NCBI RefSeq assembly: GCF_000993805.1
Contig: NZ_CP009961.1
Span: forward strand, 24,001 to 88,000
Source: Thermofilum uzonense
GTDB taxonomy: Archaea; Thermoproteota; Thermoprotei; Thermofilales; Thermofilaceae
Length of the DNA: 64,000 bases
Direction of reading: 5' to 3'
In this document: in pieces, positions 1 to 8,284 of the stretch
Position numbering within the stretch: the first letter of the stretch is position 1
Layout of the letters: every line of letters begins with the position of its first letter
The notes under the pieces: model-generated
Told to the model about the DNA's origin: nothing
Databases searched by the model: none
What the model saw: only the letters and a program-made list of their open reading frames with translations
Made by a program: the position numbers and the translations under genes

Positions 1-179
1 CTTCAGCTATACGTACAGCTATTGCTAGGGCTATCCTAGAATGGAGCGGAAATGAGGAGTTGAAGAAAATCTACCTACAATACGATAGGCGTCTTCTCGT
101 CGAGGATCCAAGACAGACCGAGCCCAAGAAACCGCATGGGCGCTCTGCACGGGCTAAGAGGCAGAAGAGTTATAGGTAA
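1..179 (+). CDS. rps9: Ribosomal protein S9 (uS9), 3' part only
   Basis: Only the last 58 codons lie in the window; the reading frame enters at base 3 and stops with TAA at 177-179. The protein ends in the basic tail GRSARAKRQKSYR, the hallmark C-terminus of uS9, which reaches into the P site of the small subunit and contacts the tRNA anticodon loop. The upstream LEWSGNEELKKIYLQYDRRLL segment is also typical of archaeal S9. In most archaea rpoN follows on the same strand; here rpoN is convergent, so this junction is rearranged. Confidence 0.93.
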   Translation, partial: SAIRTAIARAILEWSGNEELKKIYLQYDRRLLVEDPRQTEPKKPHGRSARAKRQKSYR

Positions 180-186
180 ACTTAGA

Positions 187-411
187 TCATCTAGTATAAG
201 TCAGGTATATCTCTTCAATTCTTTCATATTCTAGGATTCGGTCGACCAGGTCTACGTGGGATAGAAACATTCTACGGCAGCAATACCTCTTTACTCCTAG
301 GTCGTTTAAAACTTTCTCGGGATCTTCCCCATTTTTGACACGTGAAGCAAATTCGTACCATTTATCACCAATCAAGCTGCCACATGTAAAGCATCGTACC
401 GGAAACAACAC
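187..411 (-). CDS. rpoN: DNA-directed RNA polymerase subunit N (Rpb10 homologue)
   Basis: A 74-residue protein matching the small zinc-binding subunit N of archaeal RNA polymerase, which helps assemble the Rpo3/Rpo11/Rpo10 platform. The N-terminal motif [15 protein letters not shown] and the later [17 protein letters not shown] supply the atypical zinc site (CxxC plus paired cysteines), exactly as in the family. Length is normal. The start is GTG at 411 (TTG at 408 is an alternative). It is convergent with rps9, ending 8 bases from it, whereas rps9-rpoN are co-directional in most archaea. Confidence 0.95.
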   Translation of the reverse strand: MLFPVRCFTCGSLIGDKWYEFASRVKNGEDPEKVLNDLGVKRYCCRRMFLSHVDLVDRILEYERIEEIYLTYTR

Positions 412-541
412 TAAGTTTCCACCAAAACTTCACATGGAGGAGTAGTTAAAAAGTTTACTCACTACAGATGTTACTCCTTCTCTATTCAAAAATTACACTG
501 TTTTTTATACTTCTTTTTATTTTATTAAAATAAAGAGATAT

Positions 542-1147
542 ATGAGGCATAGAAGTAAGCTCTTGTCCACACTTTATGAAGCCACCCAAAGGCCTACTAT
601 TCTTGTTATCACGTCCCATGAAGACAGGGCCAAGTTACGCGCAGAGATCTTTGGATTTGCCTACAAAAGAGGACTAGCCTTATTAGTTTTTTCAGATGAG
701 CTAGAATCAAATACCTCTCTCCAACTTTCAGAAGAAGCTATTGCTAAGGCTTTTAGGGGGATTCTTACGGAAATTGATCCGCTTCTCGAAAAAATAATTA
801 GCCATGTCAAACAAGAGAACAAAGCTACAGGCTTATCGGAAATGTATTATACTCTAACTATGGAGATTCCCGACAAGCAAAGAGCGACAGTATACAAGGC
901 TGTTGATTATGTTTTGAGAAACTACCGAGGCTTGAGTAAATCTGGGGAGAGTATGGTCAATGTTATTTCTTGTCCCCCAGACGATATAACGGCCGCTCTA
1001 TTACTTCAAGCGATTCATATAGAATACTATACGAGAAGACCTGTTCTAGTATTATTCGATTGTCCAAGTCAACGGTTCAACGCAAACATGATAAGTAAAG
1101 TTTTGGGTTTCCCTAGATCCGTGCTTTCAATAATATTTCTGGAGTGA
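542..1147 (+). CDS. Conserved hypothetical protein, 201 aa
   Basis: I do not recognise a family. The protein is soluble-looking, without a signal peptide or membrane segment. The first third (PTILVITSHEDRAKLRAEIFGFAYKRGLALLVFSDE) and last third (RPVLVLFDCPSQRFNANMISKVLG, then SVLSIIFLE) read as alternating beta strands and helices, suggestive of an alpha/beta fold. An AT-rich tract with a TATA-like TTTTATTAAAATAA lies at about 510-530, right before the ATG, so the gene is probably leaderless. It is monocistronic between rpoN and a tRNA gene. Confidence 0.6.
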   Translation: MRHRSKLLSTLYEATQRPTILVITSHEDRAKLRAEIFGFAYKRGLALLVFSDELESNTSLQLSEEAIAKAFRGILTEIDPLLEKIISHVKQENKATGLSEMYYTLTMEIPDKQRATVYKAVDYVLRNYRGLSKSGESMVNVISCPPDDITAALLLQAIHIEYYTRRPVLVLFDCPSQRFNANMISKVLGFPRSVLSIIFLE

Positions 1148-1214
1148 AATTTTATTCCTCCTTATTCTCTTTGTATTATCTCGGTGCTCAGCGTATACTC
1201 GCTAAAACTCCGAG

Positions 1215-1328
1215 TGGGCCCGCCGGGATTTGAACCCGGGACCACCACCGCTCTGAAGGATCTCCCCCATGTCAGGGTGGCATCGAAGCTACAGGTTAAC
1301 CCTGTACTAGCCACTAGACGACGGGCCC
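1215..1328 (-). tRNA. tRNA-Val(GAC) with two introns, one in the D-loop
   Basis: Acceptor arms GGGCCCG/CGGGCCC, a T-arm CCGGG-TTCAAAT-CCCGG and discriminator A are complete. The anticodon stem CCACC pairs with GGTGG only after removing a 19-nt intron (1251-1269) at the canonical 37/38 site. Its bulge-helix-bulge is good: CTGA pairs with TCAG, with bulges CAT and AGC. The D-arm closes only after removing a 22-nt insert (1285-1306), which forms its own motif (GGCT/AGCT helix, bulges AGT and TCG, inner stem ACAGG/CCTGT). The spliced product is 73 nt with GAC at plus-strand 1271-1273. Multi-intron tRNAs are known from Thermoproteales. RtcB in this window is the expected ligase. Confidence 0.88.
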
Positions 1329-1536
1329 TGCACCCATAAGAGTTACTGGTGAATATTTATTTTTTACCTTATCTGGGAACATAAATCATCCAGCTGTTTG
1401 CTAACTACCTTCCCGAATGGTCAAAGTCCTTCATTTTTGATCGCTGAAAGCTCCCGTCAAACCGTACGATAAGTGCAAAACCTTTAAAAATTAACAGTAC
1501 GTTAAGATTTAGCTTTCGGAGTGGGAGGTGTAGACT

Positions 1537-2181
1537 TTGAGCCTAGACGAGTTGAAAATATCCGAGGGGGAACTACTAATCCCTCTTGAGATGTACTTAA
1601 CGGCAGGCGTGCGTATAGGTACTAGGATGAAGAGCAAGTTCATGGAGCCGTATATATACGCAGCTAGACCCGATGGCTTATATCTCCTAGACGTCAAAAA
1701 GACCGATGAAAGGATAAGAATTGCAGCGCGTTTTATTGCACGATATGAACCCAGCAGGGTTGTGGCCGTATCCGGGAGACAATACGGTTTTAGACCTGTA
1801 CGCAAGTTCTGTGGAGTCACTGGCTGTAAACCTATCGTGGGGAGAGTTTTACCCGGAACCTTTACGAATCCAGCATTGGATCACTACACTGAAGCCGACT
1901 TAATGATCGTGACAGACCCAAGGGTAGATGAGCAGGCCATAATTGAAGCCGGTATGGTGGGCATTCCCGTCATTGCTCTATGTGATAGCGACTCACCTAT
2001 AACTAACGTTGACCTCGTTATACCAACAAACAATAGAGGGAGGAAAGCTCTCGCCCTCATTTATTGGCTACTTGCGCGAGAGGTTCTAAGGGCACGCGGA
2101 GACATTCCTCCCACTGGCGAGCTAGCAGTTCCTCTGTCTGATTTCGAGGCTAGGATTCTTACAACCGGCGAAGTAGTGTAG
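1537..2181 (+). CDS. rps2: Ribosomal protein S2 (uS2)
   Basis: A 214-residue archaeal/eukaryotic-type S2 (SA/RPSA family) of the small subunit. The conserved block SGRQYGFRPVRKFCGVTGC and the later VTDPRVDEQAIIEAGMVGIPVIALCDSDSP are diagnostic. The start is TTG at 1537; there is no in-frame ATG near, and GGGAGGTG lies a few bases upstream as ribosome binding site. A TATA-like CTTTAAAAATTAAC at about 1480 precedes it. In many archaea S2 heads the cluster that contains MEMO and mevalonate-pathway genes, and the next two genes here fit that pattern. Confidence 0.96.
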   Translation: MSLDELKISEGELLIPLEMYLTAGVRIGTRMKSKFMEPYIYAARPDGLYLLDVKKTDERIRIAARFIARYEPSRVVAVSGRQYGFRPVRKFCGVTGCKPIVGRVLPGTFTNPALDHYTEADLMIVTDPRVDEQAIIEAGMVGIPVIALCDSDSPITNVDLVIPTNNRGRKALALIYWLLAREVLRARGDIPPTGELAVPLSDFEARILTTGEVV

Positions 2182-2253
2182 CCGGAGGCTGCGTCACGGG
2201 GGCCGGCTCATTAACATTTTTATATTCTCATCCACTCCTCATATCAGATACAA

Positions 2254-3111
2254 ATGGCTTCCAGGAGATATCCGGCGCACTCGGGCTATTTTTATCCTAA
2301 GGATCCTGAAGAATTAAAGGAGGCAATAAGGCAATCTTTTCTGCATCATCTTGGCCCCCAGAGGCTCCCCTCGAAGCCATCCGGGTTTTCCGGGAATATT
2401 ATAGGAGTCATATCGCCACACGCGGGCTATGTGTATTCAGGCCACGTAGCAGCGCATTCATACCTAGCTCTAGCCGAGGGCGGGGCTCCTGACGTTATCG
2501 TTGTGATTGGTCCAAATCATCATGCTCTCGGTGCACCTGTTGCTTTTGATGAAAACGAGTATTGGCTAACGCCGCTCGGAGAAATTGCGCTGGACATGGA
2601 GCTGATGAAAGAGTTGACAAGCATAGAGCCGCTCTTCCGGTTTGATCTTGCAGCGCACATGTATGAACATTCAATTGAAGTACAGATACCTTTTCTACAG
2701 TTTGTATTCGGGAACGAGTTTAAGCTAGTGCCGATCTCTATGATGCTTCAAACCCCAGAGGCTGCGCGCAGGATTGCAAACGCCATAGTGAAAGTAAAGC
2801 GTGACCATGGGCTTAGACTCTACCTGGTAGCAAGCTCTGACATGAGCCACTATGTAGACTCAAAAGTAGCCTCTAAGAAAGACGCGTTAGCCATAGAGAA
2901 GATAAAGACGCTGGACTCAGAGGGACTCTATTCAGTCATTATCGAAGAAGATATATCGATGTGCGGTTATGGCCCAGTTATGACCCTTATGGAAACGGCT
3001 AAGCTTACAGGGCACAGAAGAGTAGATGTTTTGAAGTATGCCGACAGTGGAGACATAACAGGAGACAAAAGCGAAGTCGTAGCCTATCTTTCAGTGGCTT
3101 TCAGATCATAG
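2254..3111 (+). CDS. MEMO1 family protein
   Basis: A 285-residue member of the MEMO family (AmmeMemoRadiSam protein B), structurally related to class III nonheme-iron dioxygenases. Visible landmarks are the opening RYPAHSGYFYPKDPEEL, the histidine of SPHAGYVYSG near residue 54, GPNHHALG near residue 88, EHSIEVQIPFLQ and SSDMSHY; these carry the family's metal-site histidines and the catalytic cysteine region MCGYGP. The cellular role in archaea is unknown. It sits between rps2 and the isopentenyl-diphosphate isomerase gene and abuts the latter directly, so the two are very likely co-transcribed. Confidence 0.9.
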   Translation: MASRRYPAHSGYFYPKDPEELKEAIRQSFLHHLGPQRLPSKPSGFSGNIIGVISPHAGYVYSGHVAAHSYLALAEGGAPDVIVVIGPNHHALGAPVAFDENEYWLTPLGEIALDMELMKELTSIEPLFRFDLAAHMYEHSIEVQIPFLQFVFGNEFKLVPISMMLQTPEAARRIANAIVKVKRDHGLRLYLVASSDMSHYVDSKVASKKDALAIEKIKTLDSEGLYSVIIEEDISMCGYGPVMTLMETAKLTGHRRVDVLKYADSGDITGDKSEVVAYLSVAFRS

Positions 3112-4224
3112 GTGGTATGCTTGGATTTCAAGATCACTTCTAGGAAGGATAGCCATATAATACTCTCTGTTCTCGAAGACGTCTCAGCACGGGAAACGAC
3201 ATGGTTTGAACATGTAAAGCTCATCCATCAAACAATACTCGATTCTTCCCTAAGCGACGTATCCCTTGAGACAAAGTTTTTCGGGGTAATCGTCGACGCG
3301 CCTATTATTATAAGCGGTATGACCGGAGGCACTGAGCTTGCAAAAAAGGTCAACTCAGCCCTCGCCCAGATTGCCCATAAGTTTAACATACCTATTGGCG
3401 TCGGTAGTCAGCGCGCAGCTCTTGAAGACCGCTCATTGGCCCACACCTATACTGTCGTAAGAGAAAACGCCCCGGAAGTCCCGGTGATTGCAAACATAGG
3501 TATGAGTCAGATAACTACAGGCCTTAATCAGGAGGACATACTCTACCTGGTAGAGATGATAGATGCAAACGCAATCGCGGTGCATTTAAATCCGCTCCAG
3601 GAGTCCCTTCAGCCCGAAGGAGAGCCTGACTTCAAGGGTTTCCTTGAAAAGCTAAGGTATTTTGTGCGTGAGGCTCCTGTACCAGTAATAGTGAAACAGA
3701 CTGGTGAAGGGGTTTCACGCGAATCAGCATCTAAACTAAAGGATACAGGCGTGAAAGGAATAGATGTCGGTGGACTTGGAGGAACGTCCTTTGCGGTGAT
3801 AGAGGGTTTACGTGCAAGGTCGGCCGGCCTCGCTGAGCTATTCGAGGCAGCCGGCACATTCTCGAACTGGGGGATCCCAACAGCAGCCAGCATACTAGAG
3901 GTTAGAGAGGTCTTGCCCGACATCTTATTGATAGCAACAGGGGGGATTAGAACGGGCGTTGACGTTGCCAAATCCCTCAGGTTAGGCGCAGACTTCGCGG
4001 GTATTGCTAGATTAGTTCTCAAGGAGCTATACAACGGAGGGGTTGAGAAAGCTGAGAGGTTTATAAGCAGAATCTTGAGGGAGCTTAGAACAGCCATATT
4101 TCTAACAGGTGGAGTTACGTTAGAAGACCTCAAAAACTCTCCGATTTTTATAGATGGGAGGCTCCTGGAATGGATTCGTCAGAGAAAGTTGAAGGTTCCA
4201 GGGTGGCAGGATGGGAGAGTTTGA
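3112..4224 (+). CDS. fni: Type 2 isopentenyl-diphosphate delta-isomerase
   Basis: A 370-residue FMN- and NAD(P)H-dependent isomerase that interconverts isopentenyl and dimethylallyl diphosphate, feeding archaeal ether-lipid synthesis. The TIM-barrel signature includes SGMTGGTELAKKVN, GVGSQRAALED, VKQTGEGVSRESASKL with GIDVGGLGGTSF, and the C-terminal phosphate-binding TGGIRTGVDVAKSLRLGAD. The start is GTG at 3112, immediately after the stop of the MEMO gene, indicating translational coupling. Its 3' end overlaps the archease gene by 14 bases. Confidence 0.95.
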   Translation: MVCLDFKITSRKDSHIILSVLEDVSARETTWFEHVKLIHQTILDSSLSDVSLETKFFGVIVDAPIIISGMTGGTELAKKVNSALAQIAHKFNIPIGVGSQRAALEDRSLAHTYTVVRENAPEVPVIANIGMSQITTGLNQEDILYLVEMIDANAIAVHLNPLQESLQPEGEPDFKGFLEKLRYFVREAPVPVIVKQTGEGVSRESASKLKDTGVKGIDVGGLGGTSFAVIEGLRARSAGLAELFEAAGTFSNWGIPTAASILEVREVLPDILLIATGGIRTGVDVAKSLRLGADFAGIARLVLKELYNGGVEKAERFISRILRELRTAIFLTGGVTLEDLKNSPIFIDGRLLEWIRQRKLKVPGWQDGRV

Positions 4225-4639
4225 AATCCTGCCTCACACTGCTGACGTTTTGATAAAAGCCAGCGGTTACACCTTCGAAGATGCCCTTGCAGCGGCCATA
4301 ATGGGCTTCTACGAGGTGATGACGGATACCTCGAAAGTACAGCCTCTCCAGAACCAGACCGTAACGGCGTCGGGTTTCGACCTTGAAAGCCTTCTCTACA
4401 ACCTGATCGAAGCACTCATAATACTATTCGATGAAACATCCTTTCTAGCCTCGAGGGTTGACAAGATTGTTTTGAGTGAAACCGGTGATTCAAAGCAGGT
4501 TCTTGTATCACTGCTAGGCGAGACTTATAATCCTGAGAAACATGAATCAAGGGTTCTCATAAAGGCGGCTACATATCACCTTATGAGAATATGGACGGAA
4601 AATGGCAAGTGGTTTATTCAATACGTCGTAGATATCTAA
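4211..4639 (+). CDS. Archease, RtcB activation protein
   Basis: A 142-residue archease. The family signature is seen at both ends: FEILPHTADVLIKASG at the N-terminus with the metal-binding aspartate, and the C-terminal IKAATYHLMRI...WFIQYVVDI. Archease accelerates guanylylation and turnover of the tRNA ligase RtcB. The rtcB gene begins 480 bases downstream, separated only by an oppositely oriented regulator gene, which supports this role. It starts inside the end of the isomerase gene (14-base overlap), so it belongs to the MEMO-isomerase transcript. Confidence 0.95.
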   Translation: MGEFEILPHTADVLIKASGYTFEDALAAAIMGFYEVMTDTSKVQPLQNQTVTASGFDLESLLYNLIEALIILFDETSFLASRVDKIVLSETGDSKQVLVSLLGETYNPEKHESRVLIKAATYHLMRIWTENGKWFIQYVVDI

Positions 4640-4653
4640 TTCACGGCTATAGG

Positions 4654-5046
4654 TTACTTGTTCTTCTCCATATGAAACTCGACTATAATTTTACGGGCAA
4701 GGAAGACTGGGATTTTCTTCCTTCCCTTATCTAAGTAGGTTATAAGCCCGTAGCGTTCTAAGAAAGAAAGGTCTCGATAAACGTTTGGGACAGATCTATG
4801 TAGGTTTTTTGCTAACTCTGAAATGCTATACTCTTTTCTTTCGAGAAGGACATACAAGAGCTCCATCATCTTATTACTTAAAATTCTTCTAGCAGCCGTA
4901 ATCGGAATCTCGACTCTGGTCCAGGCCTCGATCTCGTCTCCCTCCTCCTCATAGGCTAGGTATGCTTTTTTCAGCTGTCCATTTGTCTCCTTCATCCTGA
5001 TAAGTTCCTCTGTTGTAAGGTATTTCTCTGCGATTATTTTTATCAT
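4654..5046 (-). CDS. Winged-helix transcriptional regulator next to rtcB
   Basis: A 130-residue protein with an N-terminal helical/strand segment and a clear winged helix at about residues 55-120: ILSNKMMELLYVLLERKEYSISELAKNLHRS, recognition helix VPNVYRDLSFLERYG and wing LITYLDKGRKKIPVFL. The ATG at 5046 is preferred to a TTG one codon upstream. It is divergent from rtcB and convergent with archease. The start codon lies inside a tandem operator (5039-5076), so self-repression and control of rtcB are plausible. Analogous control of rtcB in bacteria uses the unrelated RtcR. The function is inferred from context. Confidence 0.8.
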   Translation of the reverse strand: MIKIIAEKYLTTEELIRMKETNGQLKKAYLAYEEEGDEIEAWTRVEIPITAARRILSNKMMELLYVLLERKEYSISELAKNLHRSVPNVYRDLSFLERYGLITYLDKGRKKIPVFLARKIIVEFHMEKNK

Positions 5047-5076
5047 CAAAAGATAAATTTATCATGAATGGATAAA
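5039..5076. promoter_or_regulatory. Tandem 19-bp operator between the wHTH gene and rtcB
   Basis: Two identical dyads lie end to end: TTTATC-N7-GATAAA at 5039-5057 and again at 5058-5076. At the junction they also form the perfect palindrome GATAAATTTATC (5052-5063). The first copy covers the start codon of the regulator, the second lies 44 bases ahead of the rtcB ATG. This spacing is what a dimeric winged-helix repressor controlling both divergent genes would use. The symmetry is seen directly; the binding protein is inferred. Confidence 0.75.
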
Positions 5077-5119
5077 AAGGTTTATTACAAACTTTTGATT
5101 TTTTCTCACACGGATCTCT

Positions 5120-6568
5120 ATGGTTCCTCCATTAAGGAAGATAACAGAATATCTCTGGGAAATACCCCCCACTTACAAGCATGGGATGCGTGTCCCAGGG
5201 CTTGTCATCGCGGATGAAGTTCTGATTGCAAAAATGAAGGAGGATTTAACCCTAGAACAGGTAGCAAATGTTGCGTTTCTCCCTGGCATCTACAAATATT
5301 CTATTGTACTGCCTGACGGCCATCAGGGATATGGATTTCCCATCGGTGGTGTTGCCGCTTTTGACTCTGAAGAAGGAGTGTTAAGTCCGGGAGGCGTTGG
5401 CTACGACATAAACTGTGGTGTTCGCGTACTTAGAACAGATTTAAGTGAGCAAGAAGTCAGGCCTAGACTTAGAGAGTTAGCTGAGACTCTCTTCAGAAAG
5501 GTTCCATCAGGTCTCGGAAGCACAAGTGGTCTAGAATTAAGCTTCTCCGAGTTAGATAAAGTCCTGGAGGAAGGAGTATCGTGGGCTATCTCACACGGCT
5601 ATGGCTGGAAAGACGATCCATTACATATAGAAGAGCGGGGCCATATGGAAGGAGCCGATGCAAATGCTGTTTCACGGGAAGCCAAACAAAGAGGCAGGAA
5701 CCAACTTGGAACTCTAGGAAGCGGTAATCATTTCCTAGAGGTACAAAAGGTCGATAAGATCTACGACCCTGATATCGCCAAGGTTTTAGGGATAGAGCGA
5801 GAGGGCCAAATAACAGTCATGATACACACCGGTAGCAGGGGATTAGGACACCAAGTTGCCAGCGATTACCTCAAGATTATGGAGAGGCTTATCCCCAAGT
5901 ATAAGCTTCCTCTCCCAGACCGGGAGTTAGTGTCCGTTCCTGCCACCAGCGATGAAGCCCAAAGATATTTCTCTGCGATGAAGGCAGCTGCCAATTTTGC
6001 ATGGACGAATAGACAAATAATTACTCACCAGGTTCGCGAGAGTTTTCGCTCAGTGTTTAAGAGAGACCCTGATGCACTAGGTCTAAGAATAATTTATGAC
6101 GTAGCTCATAACATTGCGAAGTTGGAAGAACACGTAGTGGATGGAAAGAGAGTGAAGGTCTACGTGCATAGAAAAGGGGCGACCAGGGCTTTTCCGCCGG
6201 GGCACCCTGAGATACCTGCAGACTATAAATCGATCGGTCAGCCCGTGCTTATACCTGGATCGATGGGGACCGCCAGCTACATTCTGGTGGGTACAACCAA
6301 GGCTATGGAGATGACTTTCGGGTCTTCACCGCATGGGGCAGGCCGTATGCAGAGCAGGGCTGAGGCGCGCCGAAGCGTGCGCGGGCAGGAAATAAAAAAC
6401 GAGCTCGAAAACAGGGGGATAGTGGTAAGAGCTGCCAGTCTTGCGGTTGTGGCTGAGGAGGCTCCAGACGCATACAAAGATGTGGATCGAGTCGTGCTCG
6501 TGGCAGATGCTGTGGGAATAGCAAAGAAAGTTGTACGAATGGTTCCAATAGCAGTTGTTAAGGGCTAG
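5120..6568 (+). CDS. rtcB: RNA-splicing ligase RtcB
   Basis: A 482-residue RtcB, which joins 2',3'-cyclic phosphate and 5'-OH RNA ends using GTP and Mn2+ and seals archaeal tRNA exons. Metal and active-site motifs are all present: GYDINCGVRVLRT, GTLGSGNHFLEVQ, HTGSRGLGHQVASDY, YDVAHNIAKLE, and SPHGAGRMQSR, whose histidine is the guanylylation site in the family. No intein is present, unlike several euryarchaeal RtcB genes. It is divergent from the wHTH regulator, with archease just beyond. The intron-bearing tRNA genes in this window are its expected substrates. Confidence 0.97.
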   Translation: MVPPLRKITEYLWEIPPTYKHGMRVPGLVIADEVLIAKMKEDLTLEQVANVAFLPGIYKYSIVLPDGHQGYGFPIGGVAAFDSEEGVLSPGGVGYDINCGVRVLRTDLSEQEVRPRLRELAETLFRKVPSGLGSTSGLELSFSELDKVLEEGVSWAISHGYGWKDDPLHIEERGHMEGADANAVSREAKQRGRNQLGTLGSGNHFLEVQKVDKIYDPDIAKVLGIEREGQITVMIHTGSRGLGHQVASDYLKIMERLIPKYKLPLPDRELVSVPATSDEAQRYFSAMKAAANFAWTNRQIITHQVRESFRSVFKRDPDALGLRIIYDVAHNIAKLEEHVVDGKRVKVYVHRKGATRAFPPGHPEIPADYKSIGQPVLIPGSMGTASYILVGTTKAMEMTFGSSPHGAGRMQSRAEARRSVRGQEIKNELENRGIVVRAASLAVVAEEAPDAYKDVDRVVLVADAVGIAKKVVRMVPIAVVKG

Positions 6569-6621
6569 GTGTTGCTGTAAAAAGAAATATTTATTAAGAG
6601 TTTCTGCAAGGTGATCGAAGT

Positions 6622-7230
6622 ATGTCAGAGGGAAGTGGTGAAGCTACTCTAAAGACACTCAGCGGTGAGGAGATCAAAGTCTTTGGGAAGTGGAGTTTAC
6701 AGGAAGTCGAGATAAGGGATCAAAGTCTTCGAAGGTATATCTCATTGAAGCCTGTTCTTATTCCTCACTCCGAGGGGCGTCACGCCAAGAAAAGGTTTGG
6801 CAAGGCTAATGTGTCGATCGTAGAGCGTTTGATAAACGAGATGATGCGGCCCGGCCGTAACGCTGGGAAAAAAATGCTGGCAATTAATATCGTGAAAAGG
6901 GCATTTCAGATCGTTGAGCTAAAGACTGGAAAGAATCCTATACAGGTTCTCGTCTGGGCTATCGAAAATGCTTCCCCCCGCGAAGAGACTACAAGAGTTA
7001 TCTATGGTGGTATCTTATACCATGTTTCAGTAGATGTTTCTCCTCAAAGACGTGTGGATTTGGCGTTAAGGTTTATAACAGAAGGGGCTCGCCAATGCTC
7101 AATGAACAATCCCAAAACAATCGAGGAATGTCTTGCCGACGAGATTGTAGCAGCCGCTTATGGAGATGCGAACAGTTATGCGCTTAGAAAGAAGGAAGAG
7201 ATCGAGAGAATAGCGTTGGCTTCCAGATAG
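6622..7230 (+). CDS. rps7: Ribosomal protein S7 (uS7)
   Basis: A 202-residue archaeal S7, the head-nucleating small-subunit protein. The pattern [27 protein letters not shown] is characteristic, as is the C-terminal region with [44 protein letters not shown] motif lies about 10 bases ahead of the ATG. In many archaea S7 follows S12 and precedes EF-1A; here it stands alone ahead of the clamp-loader genes, another sign of shuffled ribosomal clusters. Confidence 0.96.
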   Translation: MSEGSGEATLKTLSGEEIKVFGKWSLQEVEIRDQSLRRYISLKPVLIPHSEGRHAKKRFGKANVSIVERLINEMMRPGRNAGKKMLAINIVKRAFQIVELKTGKNPIQVLVWAIENASPREETTRVIYGGILYHVSVDVSPQRRVDLALRFITEGARQCSMNNPKTIEECLADEIVAAAYGDANSYALRKKEEIERIALASR

Positions 7231-7294
7231 ACGCTAGAATATTCTTGTCCGCTACGCTTAATTGCGTGTTTATCCTCAAATAAAGGGTATTAAG

Positions 7295-8284
7295 ATGTCT
7301 TCCACTGAGTTATGGGTTGAAAAGTATAGACCCCGCTCCTTGGATGAGATAGTAGATCAAGAAGAGATCGTTAAGCGTTTAAAGGAATTCGTCAAGACTA
7401 AAAGCCTACCGCATCTCTTATTCGGTGGTCCACCTGGTACAGGTAAGACTACCGCGGCATTGGCATTAGCGCATGACCTTTATGGGGAGAATTGGCGGGA
7501 GAACACGCTAGAGTTGAACGCATCAGACGAGAGGGGAATCGATGTAATAAGAAGTCGAATAAAGGATTATGCGAGAACGCTTCCAATAGGAGAAATACCG
7601 TTTAAATTGGTTATTCTGGACGAGGCAGACAATATGACTAGTGATGCCCAACAGGCTTTGAGGAGAACTATGGAGCTGTTCAGCCGTAATACAAGATTCA
7701 TTCTAATAGCGAATTATGTTTCAAAGATAATAGAACCGATCCAATCACGCTGTGCAGTTTTCCGTTTTCAGCCACTGCCTAAAGGGTCTGCCATCGATAG
7801 GTTGAAATTTATCGCGTCCAAGGAAGGGATTAAGGTCGATGAGGAAGCTTTAGATGTAATATGGGAGGAAAGTCAGGGAGACCTCCGAAAGGCTATAAAC
7901 ACCCTCCAGGCTGCTAGCGCAATAGCAAAGAATGTCACTGCCGAGGTCGTTTATGAAGCACTTGGAAAGGTTAGGCCTAAGGAGGTTGAAGAGATGATTC
8001 AAAGTGCACTCAAAGGAGACCTTCTAACGTCTCGTGAAAAGCTAAGGGTTCTACTGTACAATTATGGGCTTTCAGGCTTAGATATAGTGAGATACATACA
8101 TCGTGATATTTTCTCACTTGGAAAAACCATCAAGCCGGACAACGCCACGATGGCTGAACTCATAGCACTTGTCGCCGAGGCCAATTATCGCATCGTGGAG
8201 GGGGCTGATGACGAGATACAGCTAATGGCGTTGCTCTCGAAGCTTGCACTTTACTCTCAAGGTAAGGGATCGGGAGGAAAGTAA
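7295..8284 (+). CDS. rfcS: Replication factor C small subunit
   Basis: A AAA+ clamp-loader subunit of about 329 residues that loads PCNA with RfcL. Motifs in order: WVEKYRPRSLDEIV (RFC box II), Walker A GGPPGTGKTT, LELNASDERGIDVIR, Walker B LVILDEADNMT, sensor 1 FILIANY, and the arginine-finger SRC in IQSRCAVFRF. The ATG at 7295 is chosen over a start 11 codons upstream because it begins right at the conserved MSSTELWVEKYRP. Its stop overlaps the rfcL start (TAATG), so the pair is translationally coupled. Confidence 0.96.
   Translation: MSSTELWVEKYRPRSLDEIVDQEEIVKRLKEFVKTKSLPHLLFGGPPGTGKTTAALALAHDLYGENWRENTLELNASDERGIDVIRSRIKDYARTLPIGEIPFKLVILDEADNMTSDAQQALRRTMELFSRNTRFILIANYVSKIIEPIQSRCAVFRFQPLPKGSAIDRLKFIASKEGIKVDEEALDVIWEESQGDLRKAINTLQAASAIAKNVTAEVVYEALGKVRPKEVEEMIQSALKGDLLTSREKLRVLLYNYGLSGLDIVRYIHRDIFSLGKTIKPDNATMAELIALVAEANYRIVEGADDEIQLMALLSKLALYSQGKGSGGK

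Noticed and set aside
5046-5119. The 39-bp operator region considered as an archaeal replication origin repeat
   Set aside because: Sequence does not match ORB elements and placement between regulator and rtcB fits transcription control better.
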